Source: Raphanus sativus
Lineage: Eukaryota; Streptophyta; Magnoliopsida; Brassicales; Brassicaceae
Reading direction: 5' to 3'
DNA: 64,000 bases
Assembly: GCF_000801105.2 (NCBI RefSeq)
Contig: NC_079517.1
Span: 10,664,001 to 10,728,000 of the forward strand
Under the pieces are notes generated by a model. The model saw only the letters and a program-made list of their open reading frames with translations, did not search any database and had not been told where the DNA came from. Made by a program: the position numbers and the translations under genes. Below are positions 45,216 to 57,863 of the stretch, piece by piece. Numbering within the stretch: the first letter of the stretch is position 1; every line of letters starts with the position of its first letter.

Positions 45216-47805
45216 ATGGCAACAACGCCGTCTCAGCCTCCTGTTTCAGTTTCTCCACCGCCTCCACCGGTGATTTCACCGCCGGTGGGCAGTTCTCTTC
45301 CGAGTAACAATGCTACTTCACCACCACCGTCTCAGTCTCCTCCTCCTGCCACACCACCACCGGTGACATCACCACCACCGCCACCAGATAGTACTCCTCC
45401 TCCGGTTACAACCTCACCACCAAATGAACCACCTCCTCCTCCTCCTCTGCCTAGACCACCTGAGACCTCTCCCCCTCCGTCACAGCCAGTGGTCCCTTCC
45501 ATTCCTCCTCCTTCAGTCTCACCGCCGCCACCACCGTCCGTGCAGCCACCACAAGGCTCTCCTCCACCACCATCATTGCCTTCTTCCCCTCCAACTCCTT
45601 CTTCATCTGTTCCTCCTCCACGCCCTTCTCCTTCCCCACCCATCTCACAACGCTCTCCTCCACCTCCTTCAGGCCGTCCCACCCAATCTCCTCCCCCAGA
45701 GCGTCCCATTCAGTCTCCTCCTCCTCCTTCTCCATCAGGTCGTCCCATTCAGTCTCCTCCACCACCACCAGAGGACACTACTCCACCACCTTCAGATACT
45801 ACTCTACCACCACCAACAACATTCTCTCCTCCTCCTCCAGTTCAAGATTCTCCTTCCGAGACATTTGTACCACCAGGTTCTAACAACCTCCCTCCTAGTG
45901 CTCCTGATACTTCAAACTCCACTAGCAGTACTGCCCTTGGTACTGGAGCTGTCGTTGGCATCACTGTCGCAGCAGCCCTCATAGTTTTCAGTCTCATTGC
46001 CCTCCTTGTCTGGTGCGTGAGAAGGCGAGAGAAACGCCTCTCAGCTGTTAGTGGCGGCGGCTACGTTACACCCTCACCAATGAGCTCCTCCTCCTCAAGA
46101 CCAGGTACCTTCTTCGACTAACTCTCTCTTGTGTGCTTTCTTGATTTTCTTTTGACATTCAATATCTCTACAGATGCAGCTTTCTTTAGGACACAGTCAT
46201 CTGCACCTATAGTATCTGCAAAACGTTCAGGGAGTTACTTCTCGCAATCACAATCCGGCGGCTTAGGCAATTCAAGAGCACTCTTCTCATACGAAGAGCT
46301 CGTCAAGGCAACGAACGGCTTCTCTCAAGAGAATCTACTGGGTGAAGGTGGTTTTGGTTGTGTATATAAAGGAGTTCTACCTGATGGGAGAGTAGTCGCT
46401 GTGAAACAGCTTAAGATAGGCGGAGGACAAGGTGACAGAGAGTTCAAAGCTGAAGTCGAGACGCTTAGCAGAATCCATCACCGCCACTTGGTTTCAATCG
46501 TTGGACATTGCATCTCTGATGACCGTAGATTGCTCATTTATGATTATGTCTCTAACAACGACCTTTACTTCCACCTTCATGGTAATTAAAAAAAGTAACA
46601 AAAAATACACATTTGATGTTTTACACTTTACAACCAACTGGTGGTGGTACTCACAGTGTGTTGTTCTGCCTCTTGTGAATAGCGTCTAAAGAAGTTCTTG
46701 ACTGGGCAACACGTGTTAGAATCGCTGCTGGTGCTGCTCGTGGACTAGCTTATCTACATGAAGATTGTATGTTGTTTTCTTCCCATTTACTACTTTGATT
46801 GTCTTCTAAACATTTTGTCTATTGCCAGGTCATCCTCGTATCATTCACAGGGACATTAAGTCGTCTAACATTCTTTTAGAGGACAACTTTGATGCTCGGG
46901 TAAAACACATTACTCTACTATTCTTGATTTCTCAACGTTTCAGTTAACATAACATTCTCATTTTTTTTTTCAATAGGTTTCTGACTTTGGTCTTGCGAGA
47001 TTAGCTCTTGATTGTAACACTCATATCACCACAAGGGTCATGGGAACATTTGGGTACGTGTTTGCTTTGCCTAGTTTTGATTAAAGGGCTACTAAACTCT
47101 TTCACATATGTGTTGTTTTTATTCACAGCTACTTGGCTCCTGAATACGCATCAAGTGGGAAACTAACAGAGAAGTCTGATGTATACTCCTTTGGAGTTGT
47201 TCTGCTTGAGTTAATCACTGGACGTAAACCAGTGGATACATCTCAACCACTAGGAGAGGAGAGCCTTGTTGAATGGGTACGGATTATGCTATTTTCTTAA
47301 AAACATTTTTTTCTTCAAGTCATCATCATCATTGACGTTTTGACACTTTTGCTATTTTCAGGCAAGGCCTCTGATAAGCCATGCCCTTGAAACCGAGGAG
47401 TTTGATTCTTTTGAAGACCCCAAGCTTGGAGGAAACTATGTGGGCTCTGAAATGTTTAGAATGATTGAAGCAGCGGGAGCCTGCGTGCGTCACTCAGCTG
47501 CCAAGAGACCTCGGATGGGACAAGTACATGACCATTTCCTTCTCTTTCTTTCTTTCCTCATACAAGAGTTTTTAAACTTGAAATGATTTTTTTTTTTTTT
47601 TGGGCAGGTTGTGAGAGCTCTTGAGAGTTTATCTGCGGAAGACCTCACCAATGGGATGAGACTAGGGGAGAGCGAGGTGTTTGACTCAGCTCAACAGTCG
47701 GCAGAGATCAGATTGTTCAGGAGAATGGCATTTGGTAGCCAAAATTACAGTACAGATTTTTTCACACATAGTAGTTACAACAACAGCAGAGACCAAAACG
47801 TGTAA
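45216..47805 (+). CDS. PERK9: Proline-rich extensin-like receptor kinase PERK9
   Basis: Plasma-membrane receptor kinase thought to sense the cell wall. Eight exons: 45216-46104, 46174-46581, 46683-46766, 46829-46899, 46977-47053, 47129-47276, 47362-47523 and 47608-47805; phases close to 678 residues (Arabidopsis about 708). Residues 1-235 are Ser/Pro-rich with SPPPP motifs and, as usual for PERKs, no obvious signal peptide. One transmembrane segment follows ([20 protein letters not shown], near 243-265), then basic RRREKR. The kinase domain has [18 protein letters not shown], an RD-type [27 protein letters not shown] and [18 protein letters not shown], so it should be active. C-terminal tail [14 protein letters not shown]. 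Long open frames in other frames of exon 1 come from the biased proline codons. Confidence 0.95.
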
Positions 47806-48605
47806 ATATCATACACAAGATTGTTTTGTTTTTCTTCTAAATCTCTCGGCGTTAAAGGCAACAAAACCCCCATCACGAACATCCAAGTTTTGTCTGAAAA
47901 GCTTCCAATCTTTTTTGCCACCTCAAGCCAATACATCTCAAAAGCAGAACCTTCTTGAATACCCAAAACAGTAAGTTTCTCTTTCTTTTTTTTTTGTCTA
48001 CTCTTGAATTGTGTTCATGTTTTTGTTTCCATTTTGGTGAAACTAACCAAAATAGAATTTGCAGAAAGAGAGGATTTTTGAGAGGAGCATGTGGTAGGAA
48101 GATGAGGAACAAGAGAGGTTTCTTTTCTTACATGAAAGTACTTTTTTGTATCTATTTTTTTAAAAAATCTTTTTGCCTTTATCTTACAAGTTTGCACATT
48201 CTGTGACATTACCTCCTCGTCATGTTGTCTCACTCTTATACTTAATGATAAATCAACAAAGATCTTATCTTTGTCTCTTTATTGTCGCTCAACTTCTACA
48301 TCTAGAGAGAGAGACTGATTTGCCCTTGTGAATCACCGTGATGGAGAGTAAGTAGTAGAATCAAAGGAAACGCAAAGATTGTTAGTTGCTTTGACGTCCA
48401 AGTTTCCTAAACAATGCTTTTTAAAATGGTCTATATGAGATAACAAACAAACACATGGATGGGTGTTGCTTTGCATTGTTGATACCAATATTGGCAACAA
48501 AGGAATATATTCCTTTGACACAATCTGCTGCAACCTCTTAAGCTCTGTTTCATTATCTCCTTCCTTATATTTTTCTTGTTTGACCTTATTAATGCGTCAA
48601 GAACA
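47806..48605 (+). other. PERK9 3' region and spacer
   Basis: Probably PERK9 3' UTR for the first several hundred bases. The short frames on both strands show no domain. Confidence 0.45.
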
Positions 48606-49037
48606 ATGGAACAAGATTGTGGTGCTTTTGCAGCAGACTGTGTTGTCCTCTGTTGCTGCTGCTGCGAATGCTTTATGCTACAAGTCTTTATCTTTGTCTT
48701 CTTCAAGATTCCTCGTAAACTTGCTCTCAAGATGAAGAAGTTTGTCACCAGAAGAAAGAAGAGAAGAGACGTGGAAACCTTCCTACCTACAAAGGAGGAG
48801 GAGGACTGCAGAGGAGAGGAAGAGTATTTGTCTGGTGATGTGTCCAGAGTTAGTTGCATGGATGACATCGAGGAGATGCTGCAGGAGCTTTCCATGGAGG
48901 GAGAGTTTATGTTTGGGAGTTTCTGGCGACAAGGAGACTCTACAAACGATTTGGATTTCAGAAACTCACAATACCAAGTAGCTGAAAACAATGATCATAT
49001 TCCTTTGTCATTGCTCATCAGTCATCACACAAGATGA
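48606..49037 (+). CDS. Small Cys-rich membrane-anchored protein, unknown
   Basis: Intronless, 143 residues from MEQDCGAFAADCVVLCCCCC. The N-terminal 35 residues are hydrophobic and extremely Cys-rich (a run of five Cys, then ECFMLQVFIFVFFKIPRKL). A very basic patch follows (KKFVTRRKKRR), then an acidic middle (KEEEDCRGEEEYL) with a short DDIEEMLQELSMEGEFMFGS segment, ending SLLISHHTR. This suggests a protein held at a membrane by a hydrophobic, perhaps S-acylated, N-terminus with a cytosolic tail. I recognise a plant-type hypothetical protein but no named family. The ATG at 48606 is preferred; the frame extends 30 bp upstream only through a TTG. Confidence 0.65.
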   Translation: MEQDCGAFAADCVVLCCCCCECFMLQVFIFVFFKIPRKLALKMKKFVTRRKKRRDVETFLPTKEEEDCRGEEEYLSGDVSRVSCMDDIEEMLQELSMEGEFMFGSFWRQGDSTNDLDFRNSQYQVAENNDHIPLSLLISHHTR

Positions 49038-49308
49038 CTTATTGGATTCAAGCATCCAATTAACAAAGCGTTAACAGGACCGAACCAAAGAGGTATATAT
49101 ATAACTTACCCTATGCTCTCTTCATTACTCTAAGAGTTACAGTATAGATTAAAGATGCATCTCTCTTCTGATGTGTAATCTTTCAGATGTTTCTTTGTCA
49201 GAAAAATGTACAAGAAACTGGTCAACAGCTTTCTCCTCCTGTCTATATACGTCCTGCGAGTCAGTGGAGAGGAGACAACAATCCACAAATATTTGGTTAT
49301 TTGGTTTG
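49038..49308. other. Convergent 3' region between the small protein and ALA9
   Basis: 271 bp between two convergent stop codons, so both 3' UTRs probably overlap here. Confidence 0.5.
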
Positions 49309-50841
49309 TCATATAGACTCAGATCTCCTCACTGATCTCTTTTTAGCTTCTAATCTCGCGGTGAAACCAACAGTTGTAGGCCTTATGGATCTTTGCCTCA
49401 CCATATCACAGTACTCAGGGTCATTACACTGACCCTCATACCTTAACCACTGTATCATCCCATGGTACATTGGGAAGAACCTCATCTGGACCGCAGAGTA
49501 GACGAAGTATGGCAACAAAGCAGACACAACCACAAAGAGAGTGATGACCCAGTAAGAAAGTGATGGCGCCAGAGCTTCAACAAAGACTCTATACGCACCT
49601 GTTGATATGATTGCTGGAAACTCTCCGTAGGCCGTCATGAAAAGGTACCAAACGATGATAGAGCCCCAAATGACAATGTGCTGGATCAGAGTGAAGTAAC
49701 TGATGGCTAATGCCATCTGCAAGTTCACAACCCATACGATACATGTGTACATTGTCCCACCTAAGATCTCTCTCCCTGGTGTCTTTCCTTGGTGGTTGAA
49801 AGCTTGTGTCTGAAGAGAGGTTTTGCAGAGGAAGAAGATGATTACTGCGCTGTAGAAACCGTTGAACATCCATCCAAGTATCCTGCGCCAGCTGAAGAGA
49901 ACATTCTGCACACCTTCTTGGTATAATAGTGGGAACTGTGAAGCCAAGAAAGAGTTTGGTACACAACTTGTTAGACATGATTAAGCTGTTGTAATGAAAA
50001 AAACAAGCTTACCTTGAGACAAAACCGTGCAGAGACATCTTGGTCGAAGACACCAAGAGCAATAACAGGAAGAGACGAGAAGAAAACATTGTAAAGAGAT
50101 AGGAACCAGTCGTTGTAAGCAGGTGTAGCTGAGAATGTTGTGTATGCTTCATATAAGAAGAGAGTGAAACCAAACGTAATGTTCTTGTAGAAGAAGTAGC
50201 AAACCTGTCATGCCAATTGAGTATGTTAAAGAGGCACATGGAACAAAAAGGTTAAGTCTCTCAATACATTACCATTGTTGAGATACGCCTGTAACACCAG
50301 TGTCCGTGAACTAGCAACAAACGCTCCAGATATCTAAACTGAGCAATGGCAATGTCGCTTGACATCACAGCTTGCATGCCTTCCACACCGCTAATCCCAA
50401 CACCTATATCTGCTTCTTGAAGCATCCCAACATCATTTGCACCGTCACCGATGGCTAATGTTGTTTTACCATTTCCGGATTTCACCAGTCTTGTCACCTA
50501 TAAGAGTACTACTTCTTGAGTGAATCAAAAGTATTAAACAAAGAACAAAGTAAAAGAAGAAACTGACCAGAGCTTTCTGTTTTGGTGATGAACGGCAACA
50601 AATGACAGAAGCACAACCAACGGCTAGGTCTAAGAAGATGTGCTTAACATCATCATCCAACGCATAAGCCAGTGATTTTCCATCTATGATCAAAGCAAAA
50701 GCATTCGAGTTTCCACCAGAGTACTTTAGCTGAGCCTTTCCATTGATTATCTGCAACAGTACACTTTCTTTCGATGCCTGCATGATTAACATCAACCACT
50801 TTGTATCATTCACCTACATAATCTTCTGCATAAATAACTTT

Positions 50842-50880
<39 letters not shown>

Positions 50881-53853
50881 CCTTTGCAATGGCATCTTTC
50901 TCTCCAGTTTTTTCAAGTGAATGGATCTCAGGAGTCTCCAAGTTGATTATGATCTGCTTCATGTCTTGTCTGAGCAAACTACAAGCAAATCTGTCAAAGA
51001 GATACACACACAAAGGGTTTATAGAATGAACTAAAACTGTATGCAGAGAACTCAAGAAGAGTAGATAATATTAAGGTGATACCGAGAAAACGATACCCAA
51101 TATTGATAGCAGTCTCCATTTTATCACCAGTCAAAACCCAAATCTTGATTCCTGCTTGAGCTAGCTTGTCAATGCAGTCAGGCACCTGAAATTAAGAAGA
51201 TAAGATATGTCAGCTCATCAGCAACTAAAAAAATTTGATTTATTATGAATTTAACATGAGAAGCTTTGCTTACTCCATTTTGGAGTTTATCTTCAACAGC
51301 AGTAGCTCCAAGAAGAATCAGATCTTTCTCAACCTTCTCTGTGACTTCCTCTATCATTGATTCTCTATCAGCACTAACTGAACTCTTGGCCTCACTGATT
51401 CTCTCATTGAAGGCTTTGTACTCTTTCTCGTGGAGTTCGCGGTATGCAAGTATCAAAGTTCTCAGCCCTGCATCAGCATACTCGTTCACAAGGTCCCTTG
51501 TTTCCTCTTCAAACTCTCTACCATTCTTGGAAAGTCTTTCAAACATAACACTTGAGAAACAAGAAACAATAAGTTACAAGATGTTCCAACTTTGCGAAGG
51601 TTTTATATAAAGTAACATCTACACTTACTTATCAGCTCCTTTACAAAGTAGTAAGAGCTTTCCATCTTCATCCTCCACTATCACTGACATTCTTTTCCTC
51701 GTGCTGTTGAACTCAAGAACGTTCAGGACTTTGAACAACCTCTCAACTCGTTTGCCAGTCACAAGATCGAGCTCTCTTACAGATACGGTGGTTTGAGTTC
51801 TGTTATAAAACTCAAACCCAAGCTCACTTGCTGCAATAACAAATGCTGCTTCATCAGGAGACTCAGCTTCATAAGAGATCTTCTCTGTTTCTTCATCTAC
51901 TTCAGGTATCACTGTATGGCACACAGCAAGTAATCTGAAAAACTTCTGTATGACATCAGCATGAGTTTCTGTGACCCAGTTCCCATTCATTATCCTTTCA
52001 TCCCTAAAATTGAATCCTCTCACTGTAGACTCTTCAACAAATGGTTCTATACTGTACTCCACATCATTCTCATTGCTCTGAATCACCAGAGGAGAACCTT
52101 TCCTTCTTCCCATAGCCATCTCAACCTCAGTGACACCACGGCCATAAGACGTCCCTGCAACAGAACACTTGATGAACTCCATGGAGTTACAAGTCAATGT
52201 GCCTGTCTTGTCTGAGAGAATTGTATCCACTTGTCCAAGCTCTTCATTCAGATTAGAGGTTCTTGCACGAGCTGGCTTGTCAGCTTCCTCGTAGTACATG
52301 TGAATATCCTGGTTGATGAAGATGCTCTGAAGGACTTTAACAATCTCTATTGAGACATACAAAGAGATTGGAATGAAGTAACTGTACAGCATAGCTGCAG
52401 TTAGAAAGTGATAGATGGCAGCAACATGAGCTCTTTTGGGGTCAAAGAAGATAGATGAGCTATCAGGTTTCAAATACCATCTTCTCATCACACCATCCTT
52501 GAAATCATCTCTTGTTGTAACTCCAAAGATGACAGAACCAATGAATGACATCAAAACCACCATGAAGAACATGAGGTAGATGATCTTGTCCATCTTTTTC
52601 TCAATCATGCTTCTCTTAGAAGGAGGATCTGTTGAGTTCTGAATGACCTTTGTGTCATGACCAGTGAAGATAACCGCTCCAAAGATGAAATCAGTGTTCC
52701 TGAGCTTTGAGTCTCTAAGAAGAAGCTGTTGAGGTGAGAGAGGGTACTTGGCTCCTTTGAGCTCCATGGTTCCAACAAAGGAGTACAAGTTAGCGTTTGG
52801 ATCCTCACATTTGACAAATGCCTCAAAGCCCTTGAAGTTAATGTCTTCCCTCAAGGAAGAAGTTACTTCTAGTCCTTGCTTAACTTTCAGATTGGTCTCA
52901 CCGTCTAGGTTCATGGTCTCTACATAGCATATAGCATCTTCATAGCTAGAGGAGACCAAGACAAGATCTGCTGGGAAGAACTCATTCTTCTCTACTTTAA
53001 CAATATCTCCAACACTCAAAGTCTTCCACTCCTTTGAATCAAAGCTCCCATCTCCTCTATGCACTTTCACTCTCCTATTATTCACCTCAATATCCTAAAA
53101 ACATTAAAATGATTGTATCTTTCAGACAATATCAAGAATAAGACTAGTCATGGGCATATTATCTGAAACCCGAAAAACGAACAGAAACCGAACTGAAAAA
53201 AATGAAACCTTAACCGGACCGAAATTTACAAAACCGAATGGTTCCTATTTCTCCAAATCCTACGAACAATAGAAACTGGACATTACCCCATCCAATCAGA
53301 AAAATGTTCGGTTCCTAAACGAATCCTAAGCACCCTGCCCCGGTTAATCCGATCCGAAAAACCCGAATGCCTAGCACTAAACAAGAATACAAGACCACAA
53401 GATTGTAACTTTGTAAGAAAGAAAGAAATGAAAGAGTACCTGTGTCTTGCGGCGCCAATCTTCAACAGCTTCTTTAACCATAGTAGCACCGATGACGAAA
53501 AGGAGAGGAACAATGGCGCTAGAAGCGGTGTAAGGAGCAAGAGGAGTGAAAGACAAGATCCCAGTGACCAAGAAGTAGAAGTTGGCGACTCTCCTGAACT
53601 GTTCGAAGAGTGACTTTGGTAAGAAAGTAGTGAAAGTGTACTTAGTGGTTCTCACGTAGTTGTCACTGTAGCTACTCGAGTCAGCTTCAGGTGAATCAGG
53701 TTCGTTGCAGAAGACGACACGAGAGTAACCGGGTCCTCCTATTTGAGAATGGTCTTGTTTGAAACAGGCTTGAGTGCATGTTAGTGTGTATAGCTTGCTT
53801 AGTTGTATTCTTCTTCGTCTTCTTCTTGGTCTCTTTGTTCCATTTCCTGCCAT
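49309..53853 (-). CDS. ALA9: P4-type phospholipid-transporting ATPase (flippase), ALA9-like
   Basis: Flips phospholipids across secretory or plasma membranes together with an ALIS/CDC50 subunit. Nine minus-strand exons: 53853-53440, 53094-51629, 51550-51274, 51185-51097, 50990-50882, 50777-50568, 50497-50273, 50204-50013 and 49935-49309; phases close to 1,202 residues (family about 1,200). N-terminus [15 protein letters not shown]. Seen: the actuator loop DGETNL near 202, PISLYVSIE in TM4 (the P4 signature), the phosphorylation site DKTGTLTCN with Asp433, KGADNVMFERL in the N domain, [13 protein letters not shown], and the hinge GDGANDVGM near 873. The C-terminal part has about six hydrophobic segments. 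No break was found. Intron 1 holds a small hAT-like fragment. ALA9, ALA8 and ALA12 are similar; gene order favours ALA9. Confidence 0.95.
53145..53373. mobile_element. hAT-like fragment inside ALA9 intron 1
   Basis: Ends TAGTCATGGGCAT and, complemented, TAGGCATTCGGGTTTTTCGG, with CCGAAAAACGAAC / CCGGACCG repeats inside. It resembles the other TAGGCATGGGC-ended elements of this window. No clear 8-bp duplication. It makes up most of the 345-bp intron. Confidence 0.5.
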
Positions 53854-54300
53854 TGAGAAGATCTAGAGGAGAGACAAAAGGGTTGAATCTTTTTTACTGA
53901 AAATATGTTGCAGAGCCCTGAAATTATATTTTAAAAGAAAAAAAACACAATTCAGACACGCAACACGAGTAAGAAACAGAGGGAGACAACCAACCGAATA
54001 TTTTTAAACTTAGAAACAGAGAAATAAAATGTTTTTAAAAAGAGAAAAAAAAAACAATACCGATATTGGCAGGATCGAAGAGAAAAGCAGACAAGACGGT
54101 GACTGGTTATGTTTCCTCCTAGTTTTCAGCGACTCTTTGGTTACCTTTTTCTCGGGAAACTGAGTGAGAAAGAGGTGCAAAAGTTGTGTGAATCTTTCAA
54201 AGATCAAGAAGGGTATCTGAGAATTTTAATCTTGAAAGCCAAGAAAATGGAGTTTTGAGTGGGATCTAACGATTCCTCTGTTTTGTTATAGGCAGTGTGT
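53854..54300 (-). promoter_or_regulatory. ALA9 leader and upstream region
   Basis: Upstream of the ATG on the minus strand there is a GATCTTCTCAATG context. A leader intron between about 53860 and 54060 is plausible because of the T-rich stretch and GT/AG signals on the minus strand, but it is not provable. Confidence 0.3.
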
Positions 54301-55543
54301 TTATCTTCAGACGTGGAAGAAAAAAACAGAGAGAAGGTGCCAAGATTCAGATAAGTCACAGAACAATAATAATAATAATGATTGATGGAATAAACAACAG
54401 CAAATCAAATGCTGCAAACAAAAATACAATTCAAATGATGGAGTTAGTGCGACAAGGAAATAATCTGTTTTTATTTCCCGGGAAAATGGGAATCTGGTGA
54501 TCTAATAATGGTCTCTGCCTCTGTGTTTGAACACACAAAAGAAGAAGACAGAGACCAATATGATCTCTGCCAGTTTCAGACTTTTTGTGTCTGAAATATT
54601 AGAAAAGGGAAAGAAGAAGGGACGATTGGATGAACATTAGATGCGCAGTCAATGTGACCAAACAGAAAATGCACTTATATGAGATGCATGAGTTCTCTTA
54701 TTTTAGTTCATACTCTCTCTCTAATCACTTACTTTGATTATATATCACCAAGTGCTACATTTTTGTTGTCTAAACTCTTGCAACATTAGGAGTGTGAACC
54801 CGAACCATAAATAGGAGTGTGACTATACACCCTTTAAATTAGAGACATTAGGTGAGAATATTTAAAGAAAATGAAATTATAATATTAAAACGTTAATTTG
54901 TTCATATCATCTTTTCTTTTCACATGGATATCCGTTAATATATATTTTTGGTTTATTTTTATACCTTTTCTATGTTTAATCTTTCTCTGTTCTTTTAAAA
55001 ATATGGTAGATTCATGATTCGGAAAAAAACAAATAATGCAGATTGCAAACTCATATATTTTTATTTTTACTTTTTACTTTATTATAAAATAGAAAATAGA
55101 ATAAGACTAGAGAAGATTTTATTTCAAACTTAATTTGAAAATGAAAAGTAGAATATGATTGGAGGTGTACATTTATTACTAACATATGTAATCATACTAT
55201 ACAAGACCCTGGTCTTGAGATCATTGGTTGGATTCCCTATCATTACAATTTAATTGTTTATAGTGAAAAAAACAAATATACAGTTTCTTATTCACAATTT
55301 TGTTTGGTTATAAAATCAAAATTTCACAAACTTAAACTATTATAATACAGTAAAATCCCATAAATTAATACTTGATAAATTGTTAAATACGGGAATTAAT
55401 AAATTTTACCAGTCCCGCAGACTAATATAAAATTTGATATACTTAGATAAAATAATAGGATTATATTGAAAAAAACTTATATAAATATATAGTAAGAGTA
55501 TAAACACAAATTAATAATTAATATATTCTTCGATAAAATAATA

Positions 55544-55596
<53 letters not shown>

Positions 55597-56165
55597 ATAT
55601 ATCGTGTAGCTTGTGTTTTATTCATAGTGAAGTTTATCTATAATTTTTCTTAATATTTTTAAATATATCTATGTTATATATTTTACACTTCAAATATATT
55701 TACATTAACGGTACATGTTTTATATACACCAAATTATCGAATGAGAACAAAGTAAAATTTGTATCTATGAAACTTAATCATTACACACACCACAAAATTC
55801 AAAGTATTTTTATTTTTACATAAAATATATTTTCAATTATATAAATCTAAAAAGGGAATTTTCTATAAATTAATAAAATATTAATGTCCTAACATTAATT
55901 TATAGAGTTTTTCTTGTAATATTTTTTGTTTTGTTAAACCAACTGTGGTTGAATATCGAATGGTTTTATTTTGAGCAAATTTATTTTTCTCAGTGTAATG
56001 ACTAATGAGTATTGAGTAGGAGGAATGACTATATTTTCTAGGATTTGGTAACGTTTATTAGAGGAACTCTGACTTTAATGCACAAAACATGCCACCGGCT
56101 TCTGTATAGTTTGGTATGCAACATTTAATGCATGGATATTGCTTTTATGTTTCACCTAAATGTAA
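54301..56165. other. AT-rich intergenic
   Basis: No gene. A long (AT)n microsatellite lies at about 55546-55592. Confidence 0.6.
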
Positions 56166-56195
56166 CTAGATTAGGACCCGCCCTAAAGGGCGGAA
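56166..56195 (-). mobile_element. Helitron 3' terminus (minus strand)
   Basis: Read on the minus strand: a hairpin CCGCCCTTTAGGGCGGG, then TCCTAATCTAG and a following T. Hairpin plus CTAG before T is the Helitron 3' end. The 5' end should lie to the right, but I could not find a clear TCTATAC-type terminus, so only the end is annotated. Confidence 0.55.
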
Positions 56196-57486
56196 ATTGA
56201 TTTGTCAAATTTCAATTAATAATATATGCTATATATAATATGTGTATATAATATTATATATATTTTGTGTAACATTTTTATATATATATATACATATTAG
56301 ACATATATATAATATTTTATTAAATATATATAGAATTTAATAGTGTTATAATTTGTGTTGTACTTGTTATTAGTTTGTATTTAATCTTCTTTCATTTTTG
56401 GTATAATAATTTGCCTTGTCACACCTTTTATCTTTTAATTTATACACATAGTTATGCCTCTTTTCAAAAAAAAAACTTATACACATAGTCTCGTAAAATG
56501 TAATATATAAAAAAACATATTTAAAAAATCTACTGATCATATGCCATCATTATTTGGTTGTTTGAACAAAAAAAAATCATGTTCTTGCATAACTGTGTAT
56601 GTTGTGATATGATATAGGTGAAGAGTAAATATATGGAAGTAAAGTTAGTGATACGAACATGAGCCTATGTTGGTCTATGTCACAATTATTTGGTTTTTGG
56701 AAGACCAATGAGCATAAGCATACACAGTCTTTGTATGCTTACGTTGTAAATGAGTCGGATATTTTTTCTCTTATGTCTGGAATGATATGGAACTCGTTGA
56801 TTTAAGAGTGGTTCAGTTTTATATGATCTAATTATATTAAGAGATTAACCAAAAATATTATAAAAGTGTTACTGATTAGGTTTAACTAATCTATGTTGAT
56901 TAATATTTGGTTTAATTTAAGTTGGTAGGTTGCATTGTATAGGATGCATGATATATTCTAGCAACGACTACGAAAGAATCCAAAATTTAAATGAGAACTT
57001 CAAATAGTAGATAATCCCTAAATTAATAGATTAGATTCCCGGTTCACAAATACCTCGTGGGTTACATTTGCTGTCCCATTTCATAAGAGAGATCAATTTA
57101 AAAGATATAAATTGAATGTCCTATTGATTTCTAAATCGTTAAACTAATTTGCTCAGTTTCTAACCGTTTATGCGACCAACCGACTTCTTCTTACTGACAA
57201 AGAAACTTCTGTTTTCTAGGTGTCACATTAAGAGGGCATACTTTTTGTTTGTAGCATCATAGGTTTTCTTGTGTCTTTCCTGTTAAACCATCTTCGGTAG
57301 TACTCTATAATTTTTTTCATTTTTACTCTAAAATAATATATTCTATTATAGTATTAAATTTACTCAAATGATTTAATTTATAATAGAGTTACTCTATAAT
57401 CAAGTGAGATATAGTGTAATTCTATTATAGAATAAATCCAACTCTATAATACAGTTGCACTATTTTATAGTGAAAATTTTAGAGTA
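56196..57486. other. Repeat-rich intergenic
   Basis: May be the body of the Helitron whose 3' end is at 56166. The ACTCTATAATAGAGT-type inverted motifs at about 57300-57480 suggest a small MITE. Confidence 0.35.
56440..56489 (+). repeat. Short A-tailed insert flanked by a 13-bp perfect repeat
   Basis: TTATACACATAGT at 56440-56452 and 56477-56489. The insert is TATGCCTCTTTTC followed by ten As and a C. Confidence 0.6.
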
Positions 57487-57630
57487 ATTACAAGTCTACA
57501 ACAATGTAAAGTTTTTAAAATCTACCAATAGATTCCGAAGATGATTACTAAAATTACTTTACAAGTCTACAACAATGTAAAGTTTTTAAAGTCTACCAAT
57601 AGACTTCGAAGGTGATTACCAAAATTACTT
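57487..57630 (+). repeat. 71-bp tandem duplication
   Basis: Two adjacent copies starting near ACAAGTCTACAACAATG (57490 and 57561), differing by a few substitutions. Confidence 0.75.
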
Positions 57631-57863
57631 AAATGTATTTTTTTACATGCGCACACAATCATCCTATTTTGTAAATAGTTTTAGTTACCATTGCTTTAAG
57701 TAAATCATTTTCTTTAAATTTAGTTAATTTTTGGCATACAGTAATCAGTGATGGATCGAGGGCTATGTTAGACCTGTGTAAAATTAAATAGGCGTTTAAC
57801 TCCAGATTAAAAGAAGTAAAAATAAGGTGGAAAGTGGATTTGAATCCGGGTTTACGTGTAGAC

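Noticed and set aside
45332..45984. Long open frames on both strands across PERK9 exon 1 (Gly-rich, Leu/His-rich)
   Set aside because: They are shadows of the biased Pro/Ser codons of the extensin-like domain and show no independent gene signals.
48431..48991. 186-codon minus-strand frame opposite the Cys-rich protein
   Set aside because: No domain; the plus-strand frame has a sensible anchor plus basic-acidic layout and fits a conserved small protein better.
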